Below, piece after piece: positions 1 to 10,314 of a DNA stretch of 64,000 nucleotides. A program made the position numbers and the translations under genes. Position 1 is the stretch's first letter. Each line of letters starts with the position of its first letter. Source of the DNA: Gautieria morchelliformis. Taxonomy: Eukaryota > Basidiomycota > Agaricomycetes > Gomphales > Gomphaceae. Below the pieces are notes generated by a model. The model saw nothing but the letters and a program-made list of their open reading frames with translations, was not told where the DNA came from and did no database searches. Location of the stretch: NCBI GenBank assembly GCA_015179125.1, contig WHVA01000534.1, forward strand, positions 1-64,000, read 5' to 3'.

Positions 1-690
1 TTCAACATGTTTGGAGGGGTCACTGGAATAGATTAGAATGTCATCCAAGTATACCACCACACAAACATCCAAAAGGTCGGCAAAAATCTTGTTCATGAAT
101 CTCTGGAAAGCAGCAGGGCCGTTAGTGAGACCAAATGGCATAACCAACCATTCAAAGGACCCATAGCGAGTCCTGAAGGCGGTTTTCCATTCGTCACCCT
201 CGGCCACCCGTATGAGGTGGTAAGCATGACGAAGGTCAATCTTCGTATAGATGCGAGCATTCTTTGGAGCATCAAGTAAGTCAGCAATCAATGGCAATGG
301 ATACTGATCTTTTTTCAAAATCGTGTTTAGACCTTGGAAGTCGACACACAACCGAAGTGGGCCATCTTTTTTGCAAACAAACAATACCGGTGCACCATGA
401 GGCGAGCATGAAGGTCGGATGAAACCGATGTTCAAATGCTCATCGATGAACTCCTGAAGTGCTTTGAGTTCGGAAGCAGAAAGGGAGTAGATGGGACTGA
501 TAGGTGGTGAGGTCCCTTCTTCAAGGTTGATCTTGATATTGTGGGGTTGGTGAGGAGCTAGAGTGTCAGCGGGTGCTTTGCTGAACACATCTGCAAATTC
601 GTGGTATACTTCGGGAACATGTTTCTTAATGTTCTCAGAAAGCTCGGAGAGTTTTCTCCCGATGTTGCTCCTCGGGGGAGGAGCTCAGGC
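1..690 (-). pseudogene. Ty3 reverse transcriptase fragment of element C
   Basis: The minus frame is open from about 690 to position 1. It shows the Ty3 RT order: an [15 protein letters not shown] segment, HGAPVLF, a CVDFQGLN segment, the DLRHAYH motif in the first catalytic block, the [14 protein letters not shown] block, then YLDDILIY (the YxDD catalytic pair) close to the window edge. RNase H and integrase must lie to the left. The upstream protease frame is offset from this one, so a small indel lies near 670-690. Closest relative in the window is the RT of element D (same motifs). Confidence 0.85.
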
Positions 691-1066
691 GAAGCCAGAT
701 TGAGCTGAAACACTTTGGATCCTTCTAACCTGGATGTGCGCATAAAAGCGGGTGCATTGATTAGGGAAACGAGCGGTGCTTGCAACTTCGGAGGCGAGGT
801 CGAAGGTGGAGGTGAAGATGCTGTAGGCGAAGTCAATGTCATAGCCAAAGACGAGCGGGCTGAAGTCGCCGTAGTCGCTGGAGTCGTAGTCAAATTGATG
901 GTCTTGAAAGTAATACTGCCCAATACCCAGTCAATCGACAGATTGTAGCGGGTGAGCCAGTTGTGGCCAAGTACCACCAAGCAACTTGAGTCAAGTGAGG
1001 TTACGTAGAAAGTAACCCATTGTTGTTCGCCGGTCAGAAAGCAGATACAGAGGTCTAGAGCTTGGG
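560..1066 (-). pseudogene. Element C protease/pol N-terminal part, downstream of the Helentron
   Basis: The minus frame contains the conserved segment VVLGHNWLTRYN, which follows the retropepsin domain in this Ty3 clade and is also seen in element D (about 50,840). The N-terminal half of the same domain, with the active-site-like motif LIDCGSSDCF, lies at 3944-4135. The two halves are separated by the 2.9 kb insertion at 1067-3942, and removing the insertion joins them in the same frame. The usual D-S/T-G of retropepsins reads DCG here, a substitution at the catalytic triad. Confidence 0.75.
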
Positions 1067-1649
1067 TCCCCGACTCCGACTGAAAGGAGGGGAGGGTTCT
1101 GTCGACACAACCTGTAAAGGATTCCTGCTGTACCTGTAATGTTCATGTTTTATGATCAAGTTTGTCCTTTTTTTTTTATCCCTGTGTGATCTGTTACCTG
1201 TTGCGGTCATGATACTCCTAACATTTGGCACGTGTCAGCCTTTTTGTATTCCCCCATCACAATCTCCCGCTTGTTCATAATCCATTTTCCCGTATTTTCT
1301 TGTCCCTGCATAATCCTTGGTCACCAGGTTCTTATTAATAGTTGGTCTCCCCGATCGTATGGTACCGTTGTGCCCTTGCCCTCGTTATCTCGGCGTCATC
1401 ATGCCGTTTTCGCCTTCCCGCAGGACAGGTATAAAAGAAGTGGTTATTCTTTTATACCTGTTCTCGTTTAAACGTGCCTTCGCGTACTCCTGTGCACCTC
1501 ATCTTTCCTGACTTGTCCCGCGTGTGTCTAAGGTGTGTTTTCTCCGTCCTCTGTACCTTGTGTGCTGTAACTGACGTCTTCGGTTCTACCTTGATTTTGT
1601 GTCGTGCTGTGTCGATCTTACACGTCCTCAGTGACTGCTATCCATCTCC

Positions 1650-3212
1650 ATGTCCCTGTTACTCTCCGATTCCTCCCTTCCCTCGTCTCAATGTCCTCCC
1701 GTCGTTGCATCTCCTGTATTACCCTATTGGTGCAGTCCTCCTTATGAAATCCTCACAACCCATCTGTTGCGTCGTACCTGTTTAGATTTGATGTCGTTGT
1801 CTTCACGTCTCGAACTTTCCTTGTCTTCTAGTGATCATCGTGCAAAGATAAATATTGTTCATTGCATTGTATCGTGTTTTCGTGAGGACTGTCACTTTTT
1901 TGAATGTTCATCTCTTACCTCTCTTCAGCAACGTTGCGCTAACTACGTATCGTCCTCTCACATTTCCCCATCTGCTGATCATTCCTCCTCCCGTTTTCAC
2001 TTAGTTTTACTATGCGTCCTTGCTAAATATGGTGACGATTTTTTTGAGTTGTTGTGTTCCCTCCCTTTCTCCGTGCGTCCGCTTCCTGTTACTGACCCGT
2101 GCGAATTGGTTTGCATGCTCGTCGATCCCGTCGTTCAGATGACTAACGTTCAGATGTTGCCGCAGCGTGCTTTGACAGCTTTGTGTTCGCGATTAGACCT
2201 TTCTGTCAGTGCTAAGGTTCCCAGTCGTGCTTCCTGCACGACACTTCTTGTCCCTCACTTCCGCGCTTGTTGCTGTAAGCTTGAGTTCGTTGTCACTGAG
2301 GACATTCTTGCCGACGTGCACGTGTCATTTCCTGATCAGTCCGTGCCTGTTTCTCGTCATGATAAGCTTGTCTTCTTGCTGAACTCTGTCTATTCTACTG
2401 ATTTCGTCACGGAGATGTTCAGACTTTCAGCACTACGTGACCATGCAAGAACTAAAGTACTCCGAACTGAACGCAAACTTCGAAAACTGGATGAGTCCGC
2501 TGTTCGTTCTGCTGCTGACTTGGCTGGTTGGCCTAAGGTTATTCCTAATGATACGATCCTTTCCTGCTGTCGTGATTATTACGACGCCACTACATGGTCG
2601 CCACCTCCCATGTGCGCTTCTTGTGGACGAAGGTCTTCGCGCACCTTTGATTTCGTCACTGCACGTGGATTACCTGCCCCGTGCAATTTAGAGCTCCTAC
2701 GGCTGACAGATCTGTTCATTATTACTCGTTGCATTGTTCAAACATGTTCTAATGAATTCATGTTTGAAGACGAGGCGATCAATGGCCTTATGCTCCACCG
2801 TGATGGTACTCGACGTCTTCCAGACGGAACCACGAACTTATCCCTGTGCCCCGATTGCCACTCTTCGTTGAAGGTTGGCAAAGTTCTGCGTTTCGCTTTC
2901 AAGAATCAGCTGTATCGCGGTCAATTACCTGTCGAGTTTATCGACTTGACTTGGGTTGAAGAGATGGTTTGTTCCCTTTATCGTATCACCGCGCATGTTA
3001 CACAACTGTATGATTCAGGTGATCCTGCGCAACCTCGCGTTTTCCACGGGAATACTTGTGCTCATGACATGAATGTCATATCCGTTGCCGACTCACTTCC
3101 ACGTTCTCCTGCGGATTTGAATGGTATGTGGGTTCCGTACCGGTCATTATCCCACCCGTCCGCGATTCACAAGGGGCTACGATTACGCCACTTCAGTACA
3201 ACTCTTCGCTGA
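1650..3212 (+). CDS. Helitron-associated cysteine-rich protein (DUF6570-like), truncated
   Basis: This is an open frame of 520 codons; whether the ATG near 1650 is the true start is unknown. The C-terminal 200 residues match the cysteine-rich region that precedes the Rep/helicase in fungal Helitron polyproteins, as I recognise it: a CASCGRR pair, a CPDCHSSLKVGK pair, LTWVEE, and the HGNTCAHDMN motif followed by LPRSPADLNG. The frame ends at 3212. A second frame (about 3121-3327) then carries a short continuation (FADRW..R) expected further along the same protein, so a frameshift broke the polyprotein. Rep (HUH) and helicase motifs were not found in the remaining 600 bases. Codon use is unlike the flanking Ty3 sequence. 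Confidence 0.65.
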   Translation: MSLLLSDSSLPSSQCPPVVASPVLPYWCSPPYEILTTHLLRRTCLDLMSLSSRLELSLSSSDHRAKINIVHCIVSCFREDCHFFECSSLTSLQQRCANYVSSSHISPSADHSSSRFHLVLLCVLAKYGDDFFELLCSLPFSVRPLPVTDPCELVCMLVDPVVQMTNVQMLPQRALTALCSRLDLSVSAKVPSRASCTTLLVPHFRACCCKLEFVVTEDILADVHVSFPDQSVPVSRHDKLVFLLNSVYSTDFVTEMFRLSALRDHARTKVLRTERKLRKLDESAVRSAADLAGWPKVIPNDTILSCCRDYYDATTWSPPPMCASCGRRSSRTFDFVTARGLPAPCNLELLRLTDLFIITRCIVQTCSNEFMFEDEAINGLMLHRDGTRRLPDGTTNLSLCPDCHSSLKVGKVLRFAFKNQLYRGQLPVEFIDLTWVEEMVCSLYRITAHVTQLYDSGDPAQPRVFHGNTCAHDMNVISVADSLPRSPADLNGMWVPYRSLSHPSAIHKGLRLRHFSTTLR

Positions 3213-3771
3213 CAGATGGATTGCTCGTCGATGTACTAACTACGCTTCGCATGTACGTGTCCAAATGGGCTATGCCGTCGACGTGCTGACACTCGCTGTA
3301 ACGAAGGTGGCACATCAAACCCGATGACAAGAATCCGAACAGATCCAGGGCTTACCAGCTCATTCTCAAGCGTATGCAAGTCCTGCCGACGATACAAGAC
3401 GGTATGAAGACAATGACATCCGCTTCACCGGCTACTCCGACGGAATCAACTAGTTCACGTGCACCGCCTGAATCTATCGAGTCATCCCTTACCCCCCTGA
3501 CTCCCACCCCAGCTCCTCGAGGAGGCAAAACCGCTGCTAAACACAAGCGTCCTCCGACCGATTCAAACGACTAAACGGCCCCTCTGCCAAAAAGGGCGCT
3601 GTGTGTCCCTGAGTCGAGTTAATGCGTGTCAGCAATGATTTACTGTTCCAGGCCCTTTCTCAATTACCGCCAGCAACAACCTACCTTTGTCATGTGCTTC
3701 ACCGGATTCAACTCCGGACCGATGGGTGACAATGACCCAGACGTACCGCACATGACAAGTATCGGTATAAA

Positions 3772-3893
3772 TGTAATCGTTAAATGTAACCAATTGTTTA
3801 AGAATCATAAATGTAACCCTTTGTTTAAGAATCCGAAATGTAACCCATTGTTTTTGATTCATAAATGTAACCGAAATGTAACCGATTGTTTAT
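3772..3893 (+). repeat. Short tandem array in the 3' part of the Helentron
   Basis: Four to five imperfect copies of a unit of about 28 bp, built on AATGTAACC followed by TTGTTT and AAGAATC or a variant, lie just upstream of the 3' subterminal inverted repeat. Short tandem repeats near the 3' end are common in Helentron-like elements. Confidence 0.75.
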
Positions 3894-3907
3894 ACTCAGC
3901 CCCACCA

Positions 3908-3942
3908 GGAGTCGGGGACTGGCGCCAATGCGCCGCTACCGA
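3908..3942 (+). other. Helentron 3' terminus: subterminal inverted repeat plus hairpin
   Basis: GGAGTCGGGGA (3908-3918) is the inverted copy of the element's first 11 bases. A perfect 5-bp stem (GGCGC / GCGCC) with a CAAT loop follows at 3921-3934, and the element ends 8-9 bases later. These are the expected 3' recognition parts for a rolling-circle element. Confidence 0.65.
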
Positions 3943-4277
3943 TAATGGTAGTGTTAGTGATACCGTCATATAGTTTCAAGGGTATAGGAGAGACAGGATA
4001 AGCAGGCATAGAGTACTTCTGGACAAATCTGGATTCAATAAAACAATCAGAAGACCCGCAGTCAATTAATGCAACAAAAGAGATGTTGGGGAGTGAAGGC
4101 GAGGTTAGATCTATATTAAGGGAATCTTTGGACAATGAATAGAAGCGGCACTGAGTCTGAGCACACGGGTGAGGTTACCACAATCCTCGGATTGTGTGGT
4201 TCCGAGGTTGCTACCTATTTTTTCACCTCCATAATGGAGGCTGAAGTCCCCTCGTTAGGGGTCTTCGCTGCCTGACC

Positions 4278-5444
4278 TCAAAAAACACTACCATTGGTAG
4301 ACTTGTTCTTCGGGCAGTCCTTGATGATGTGGCCCTTGGTGCCGCAAAGCAGGCAAAGGCCCTGGTCGACCCGACGTTGGCATTCCTCGGGAAGCAGTTT
4401 ACCGTCTTTCCCGAGCTTGCTCAATATGTTGGGCTGGCTCTTGTTGTTCGAAGAGTTGCTGTTGGAACCCTTGCCGCTGTTGTTGGTCTTCTTGCGGTTC
4501 TTGTTGTTGTTAGAACCGCTGGAAGACTGGTTGTTGTTAGTGGCATTGCTGCTGGACTGATTAGCGGTGCACGCGGGCTGGGAAGTACGACCATTGATCA
4601 TAGTGTCATATTCCTTACGCTCCCAGTAACGGCTGTCGCATTCCAGCGTGAAGTTCCTAAGCTCAGCGAGGCTGCGGAATCGAGGGAAGTGGAGTAGATC
4701 TCCCTTGATTCGTTTGGCCAAGCCCTTATACGTGAAATGTCAGATGGCCACATTGTTCCACTGAGTCCGAGTCGAAGCTTGAGCGAAGTCGATAAAGAAC
4801 CGTGCGGCCTTGTGGTGCTCTTTCATAACGATCTTATCGAGGTCGATATCGGCTTGGGCGGCGTTGTTGTATGGACCAAAGTTGAGCTCAAGCTCGGCCT
4901 TGAAGCTGTCCCAGTCCTCGAGCCAATCTGGCCCGGGTTGGACTTCGCCGAGGATAGCCGGTTCAAAGTACTGGAGAGCTGAACCAGACAGGTAAGTGAT
5001 AGCATACTGTACCTTCGAGGCCCCAGTTTTGAAAGCTGAGGGGCGATCTTGGAAGTTGAGTACGCATTGGAGGAAGAAGGTGCGAAGCTTGACCTGGTCA
5101 GTACCGTCATAACTATCTGGTTCCTTGACCTTGGCTCATGCTTCGGACTCACAAGGTTTTGCGAGGTTGATGAACACTCCACGCATTAGCTCGTTGTCTT
5201 CGAGGTCACCGAGGTCCTCGGATGGCAGGTTGGGGAGGTCCCGACCATTGTCAGAACCCCCAGAGCCATTACCTGGACCACCTGAAGGGTCACTGGGGTT
5301 AGCCCTACCTTTGCCTTTGTTACTAGGCTCGGTGGGGTCTGTGAGGGGTATCCCCAGGGATGGTGGTGAATCGTCGGGGGCTTCCAAGAAACGTCGTTGT
5401 TCTGAGATACCCCAAAGGGTGCGGGAACGAGTTATCATGGACAT
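4278..5444 (-). pseudogene. Element C gag polyprotein with zinc knuckle, two in-frame TGA stops
   Basis: Starting at the ATG at 5444, a single minus frame runs to 4278 with TGA codons near 5136 and 4737. It begins with a disordered Gly/Ser/Pro-rich segment. The capsid-like core follows (SGSALQYFE, WLEDWDSFKAELELNFG), then an Asn/Ser-rich linker, and it ends in a CCHC knuckle (CLLCGTKGHIIKDC, near 4310-4350). Both stops are TGA in positions where CGA would preserve the frame, so they fit C-to-T change at CpG. Gag would coat the element RNA and form the particle. The protease frame follows downstream. Confidence 0.8.
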
Positions 5445-5488
5445 AGTGAAGAAAAGAGATACTTAGGGTGTAAGCAGTCTGAAAATAC

Positions 5489-6028
5489 TGTTACGATACA
5501 ATCCTTCATAAGGTTGACCAAGCTCAGGGGTGAAACCCGAGGTAAGGTCCGAGGTTACAGAGTGAGGTTCTGATAGGGAGGTCGGAGAGGGACTTGGCTT
5601 CAGCTTATGTGCTGCGCCGACCCTACGTACGAGTCCCAATTTCAGAGGTAAACAAATAAGAGGCGAGGTTTGGCTCAAGAGGCGAAGGCTTAGAAACTAA
5701 CTAAGGATCAAGAGGTATGATAGTTGATTTTCAGACTGAGGAGTAGAAATGCATACAGGGGGGTTTATATACTAGCGAGGGTAAGGGTCAGGGGCAAGCA
5801 TATTCAGGGGAAGGTCAGGGTGAGGTAATATAGGAATGATGCGTGATGAAACGGTATCAGTAACAAGGGGATTTGGGCATAGGATCAAGGTCGGATATGA
5901 GCACTAGCTTGGGCTCGGGCGTGGGTGCAGGATTAGAATAACAAGTATTCGGGCATGAGTATCACAAGGCTCGGGCTCAGAAAAAGGGTTGTACCAGTAA
6001 GTAACCAGCCAAAGGCTGGGTCCTTACA
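5489..6028 (-). repeat. 5' LTR of element C
   Basis: Read on the minus strand it starts TGTAAGG at 6028 and ends GTAACA at 5489, about 540 bp, the TG..CA form of an LTR. A TATA-like motif (TATATAAA, minus) lies near 5764-5772. It sits directly upstream of gag with a 44-bp leader. The partner LTR is outside the window, so identity and target duplication could not be checked. No clear primer binding site was recognised. Confidence 0.65.
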
Positions 6029-6458
6029 CTGGGGAACCACCCCGAGGCTGCGTCGATGGTGTCACTGACGTCCTCATTCTTCAGCTTCACCTTTTGGGTG
6101 CTGGTCGAGGCCCTTAAGTGCGCGGCGTACACCGCGCAGGTGTCGCAGTCGTCCAGGTGGATGATTGCCAAAGCGTCTTCCCATCCTACGATTATCCAGT
6201 GCTCTTGATTGCCTGGTGCTTGTAGGATGTCGGCGGCCCTTGCCTCGGGGCTGTTGATCGTGGCTTGGACATTGACGGATCAATGTCCATTCCATCTTTC
6301 GATGGCATCATCGTCATGGGGAGATGATGGAGGTGGTGGTTGCTTCCAAGAAGCGATGCGCCTCGGAAAGATCCACGGTGAAAATTTGTCCGTGCCATGG
6401 GCGGCATGTTATGTGGCGTCATGTTATGTGGTATACACGTGGCTGACGCGTCTAGCAT
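6029..6458 (-). pseudogene. Element A third ORF (fragment)
   Basis: The minus frames here match the N-terminal part of the ORF at 58933-59928 in element B: a PPMTMMPSKDGMDIDPS-like stretch and a WIIVGWEDALAIIHLDDCDTC-like stretch. The match ends where the LTR of element C begins. The product has no domain I recognise; it lies downstream of the chromodomain in both A and B, so it is a real part of this element family. Confidence 0.6.
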
Positions 6459-7960
6459 CGCTTGGGGAGGTCACGTGGTTTACCCACTCTCTGGAGCTCT
6501 AGATAGTGATTGAGAGCTTCGATATCCTTGCACGATGACATGGGTTCCCATGTCACGTCGCCTAGGGTCCAGCAGACCTGGAGCTCCAGGTCCGTGAAGT
6601 TTATCCATCGGTGTGCGATAATCTCGTCGACGAGCCACTCTTCATTGCATTCTATCAAAAGTCATAGAATGACTTGGCTTCACGGCGAGGAAACAGCTCA
6701 TTGTTGTTAGCCTCATATCTTCCTACGAGGCTTGAATGGAAGACTGGTGAAATATGGCGGCTTTTCGGCTCGTTGGGGAGTTAAAGGGTCACCATCGAGG
6801 CTTCATTATGCGCTCGATGATGTGGTATGGTCCAATATACTGTGGTACAAGTTTTCTGGCTTTCCCTTTGGCAGAGTCAGGTTTTGAGTTGACAGGTAGA
6901 CGTGGTCATTGGCCGCATACATGTCGCTTGCCGTATGTTTCTTGTTCCCGTGAAACATTTGTGTCACTCAATGCTCAATGATTGCATCGTGGGCCGCCAT
7001 CAGGTTCCATCTGGCCTGATGTGTGAATCAGGCCACCCCCTTAAACGGGGTGTCCATGGCTATGGGTAGGTCTATCTGCGGCATATAGCAGTGGTTCAGC
7101 TCAAAGGGCGTGAACCCTGTGGTCGCGCTGATGTTGCTGTTGAGAGTGACCTCGACCATTGGGAATTTCACTGCCCAGTCCTTTTAGTCGTCTCTAACTA
7201 CAGCATGTAGTATCTGGTCAATTGAGTGGTTTGTGTGCTCAGTCGCTCCATCTGTTTGGGGATGGAAGGCAGTAGACATGAGGAGTTTAGTCCCCACGAG
7301 TTGCTGCAGTTCATGCCAGAAGATAGACGTGAACTTCGAGTCTCTATCTGAGACTATGGAGTCTAGGACTCCATGGAGTTGAATGACTTCTTTTAGAAAC
7401 AGCCAGGCCACTTCCTTGGCTGACATGCTCATCGCTGTTGGGACAAGGTGGACTTGCGATGTTAGTTGGTTGATGACTACCATGAGGTAGTCACAGTCAT
7501 TCGACTTGGGCAGTGGTCCCATGAAGTTTATTCCAATAGACAGACTGCCATGGCCTATCGGGAATGGGTAGGCTAGGTAGTAGTAAGCTTTTGGGCCATT
7601 GTGGCCCAGTCTTCGTCATTTGGCACTTCGCGCACAATGTGCAGAACGACTTGATGTCCGGGTTCATACCTGGCCACCAGTATGACCTTTGAACGTAGTT
7701 TGATGCCTTCAGATGGCCGTAGTGACTGACTATCTGATGTGCTCAATTGATAATGATCTCAATCAGCCTCCTTCCCTTGAAGAGCAGATTGGGGGACGGC
7801 GATGACATCTCTCCGGAGCTGATTCTTTGTCCAAATCAGCCCATCCTGGATTCCAAATCTCGGGTGCGCATCCGGGTGTCCCATGATCTTTGAGAACATG
7901 GAGTCCTTATGGTATGCATTTCACAGGACCTTAGACAGGTCTACGCCTTGTTCTATGCTC
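6452..7960 (-). pseudogene. Element A integrase and chromodomain remnants
   Basis: In minus order: zinc-binding H2C2 remnants (about 7620-7760), the catalytic core with FMGPLPKSNDCDYL and [33 protein letters not shown] (7184-7540), a linker in which the GPY/F-like region is broken, and a chromodomain ending LVDEIIAHRWINFTDLELQV / TLGDVTWEPMSSC (6452-6658). Together these form the C-terminal half of pol in a chromodomain Ty3 element; the chromodomain would target insertion to heterochromatin. Several frame breaks make it non-functional. Confidence 0.8.
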
Positions 7961-9718
7961 TGACACAGTGGTGCGCCATTGTTGCCTGTGGTGATGACTC
8001 GTACATCGTCATCGTCGTCATCATTGCGCGATGCGGCACCGTTCTTGGGCTTTTTTGAGCCTTCATCCATGGCAGCAGACTCCAGTACCCGCACCTCTGT
8101 CTTCTCCATGAGGCAGTTAGACTGTCTCGTTACTGCTGTTCGCAGCTCACTATATCGGTCGGTGGGCAGTAGCTCACCTTCTGGGTCTAAGTGCGTGTCT
8201 GCGTTCATGAAGACGTGTTCTGGGTGACTGTCGTCACTTGTGTCGCTGTTGTAGTAGCGCAACAGGCCGTCTGCCACCTTGTTCTCCACTCTGTCAACAT
8301 GAACTGTGTTGAAGTTGAAATGGAACAAAAACTCCCACCATCTGACCTGGCGGTCAGATAGGCTCTTTTGGGGCTCGAAGTATTCAAGTCCCTTGTGATC
8401 CGTGACGAGGGTGAACCTTCGTCCTAGAAGTTTATCCTCCCATTTCATGAGAGCCTCGACCACAGCATGTCTCATGCTCATGAATCCTGTAGTGTTGCTG
8501 AGCAATGCTGAACTTCTTTGACAAGAAGCCGGCTGGCTGACAGGTTTTCCAGTTGGGGCCTTGGCCGTAGACTGCACTGACACCAGCTTTTGATCTGTTG
8601 GTGATATCCCAGATGGGCTCTGGGCTCCATGCATTGATTGGACGCAGGATTGGGGCCTTACAGGCCAACGCCTTGATGCTTTACCAGCATTTGTTGAGAA
8701 GTGGGGTCCATTCGAATGGACAGTTGTTACATGCACAACCCAACAAGGGGGTTGTGTATGCGCTAACATGTGGCATGTAGTGTGCCAGTTATTGTACCAG
8801 CCTGAGGAAATGCTGGACGTCATTGAACGTCCGCGGCCTTTGCCACTCGTGAATGTGTTGCATTTTGTCCTCGTCGGCATGTACACCTTGGCCATCGATG
8901 ATGTGGCCAAGGCACTCCATTCGTATGGAATAGAGATCAACCTTTTTCTTGCTTAGGAAAAGGTGGTTCTTCCTCAGTCTGTCAAAGACTATGTAGAGGT
9001 GCTCCTCATGCTCCTGTATCAAGAGTGAGAATGTGAATATGTCGTCCATGTATACAAGGACAAAGCGACCTATGCAGTCACGGAAGATTGCTGTCATCAG
9101 TTGTTGAAACGTCAATGGCGCATTGCATTCCCCCATTTGTATTACCTGGCTCCTGAAGGTGCCAAGGATCATAGCAAAGGCAGTCTTTGCCATGTGATCC
9201 AGATGAATCCAAATCTGCTCATATGCTTCGGACATATTGAGTTTGGTGCGATATCAACAGTGAGCCATGTCGCTGCAGATGATATCTTGATCTGGGAGGG
9301 GCGTAACGTCCTTCACAGTGTTCTCGTTCTGCTGTCGCAGATAAAAGACGGTCTGAAGTGTACCATTCTTCTTTGGCATGCACAGCATGGGTACTGTCTG
9401 TTGTGTGACTGCCGGTATCCACCACTTTGCAGTGGTGTATCCCTCTGTCTTTGCGGACAATTCCTCAGGGAGGTGTTTGGGGCACTTCGGTAGGTGATAC
9501 CACATGTGGTTGTTGGGATCAACGAGATTGATCTCATGGTTTATCTCCCACAATGGTGGGAGCTCTAATGGAATTCCACTGACTAGTTCCTCATGGAGGC
9601 AAGGGATGCTGTCATCCGTGAGGATATCGATGGCTGGCTTGGAAACCATTAGGCCCTGTGTGCGTCTGTTAGGTCCCACAGTGCATGGGACCACCTTGAT
9701 TTTTCCCATTGCTTTCAC
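7921..9718 (-). pseudogene. Element A reverse transcriptase and RNase H remnants
   Basis: The RT blocks FYLRQQNENTVKDVTPLPDQD, DMSEAYEQIW, TFRSQVIQMGECNAPLTFQ and VYMDDIFTFSL (YMDD) lie between 9718 and 8789. The RNase H part includes LTDGSKAGV-like sequence, LSKKFSIAQQHYRIHEHE and RRFTLVTDHKGLEYFEPQKSLSDRQVRWWEFL (8430-8330). The order and spacing match B. Frames switch several times, so this copy is dead. Confidence 0.85.
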
Positions 9719-10314
9719 CGTCAGGTGAGAGCGCCTCTCCCTACGATTGTAGGGAGGGTTAGAGGATGAGTCATTATGCGACTTGTCCTCCCGGCTTCAA
9801 TGAGCCAGGTTTGGCTTCAGTGCTGGGGCGATCCTATTCACCCTTGCCCCTTGCCTTCGCTCAGTGTTTTATTATTGTCGAACGATACCTTGCCCGTGGG
9901 GATTATCTCGTTCACTATGCGGATTGTCCCTGGGCTTGAAAAGTCCAGGGTGATGCCAAATCTCCTAGTAATGGTGTCCCTAATATTGCATCATAATATT
10001 AGATGTTGGTTACTTGGCTGTTTCAGGGCAAATGTCTTCATCCCTGTGGCATGTGTGAACTCAGGGGATAGTAGTACCCCTTTGCTCACGCTATCCAGCA
10101 GGCAGTGAGCCTTCACGCCATTTATCTCCCAGTACCCCGAGAGGGTACGGTTTTCATTTCATGGTGGCATTGGCCATGTCCTGTGCTTGCTGTGGTGGTG
10201 ATACATCGGTTGGACCACCTTGTCTGGTGTGGTCAATGTGCGTGCGGCCATGACCTTTGTGGCGGCTTCGTCCTTCAGCGCGATCCTGATTGCACTGGAT
10301 CTGTAGGCGGTCAC
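9719..10314 (-). pseudogene. Element A protease region, 3' part
   Basis: The minus sequence aligns with the B protease (54921-55580), including the segment before the catalytic Asp-Ser-Gly and the C-terminal ILGTPFLRRFGITLDFSSPGTI-like region. The 5' part of the same region resumes at 11579 after the solo LTR at 10315-11578. Only one copy of the YWEING segment is present here, whereas B has two. Confidence 0.65.

Larger units (their letters stand above)
1067..3942 (+). mobile_element. Helentron/Helitron2-like element (non-autonomous) inserted in element C
   Basis: The left edge carries TCCCCGACTCC (1067-1077) and its exact inverted complement GGAGTCGGGGA lies at 3908-3918. It is followed by a GC-rich hairpin (GGCGC, loop CAAT, GCGCC, 3921-3934) about 9 bases before the right junction. 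A 5' terminal repeat matched by a subterminal inverted repeat plus a 3' hairpin is the arrangement known for Helentron-like elements. There is no long target duplication. Deleting 1067-3942 (or 1068-3943) restores the protease frame of element C. It encodes a Helitron-type N-terminal protein but no Rep or helicase was seen, so it is probably a deletion derivative. Confidence 0.7.
1..6028 (-). mobile_element. Ty3/gypsy element C, 5' part; 3' end outside the window
   Basis: Read on the minus strand this is a 5' LTR (5489-6028), a gag frame (5444-4278), a protease frame (about 4230-3944, resuming at 1066) and reverse transcriptase running off the left edge. The element lies inside element A: A's third ORF stops matching element B exactly where the C LTR begins. 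C is itself interrupted by a Helentron-like insertion at 1067-3942. The gag carries two in-frame TGA codons and there is a frameshift between protease and RT near 670-690, so this copy is inactive. The 3' LTR and target duplication cannot be checked. Confidence 0.85.

Noticed and set aside
1650..3212. Host zinc-finger gene
   Set aside because: The cysteine pairs and HGNTCAH motif fit the Helitron N-terminal protein, and it lies exactly between the element's ends.
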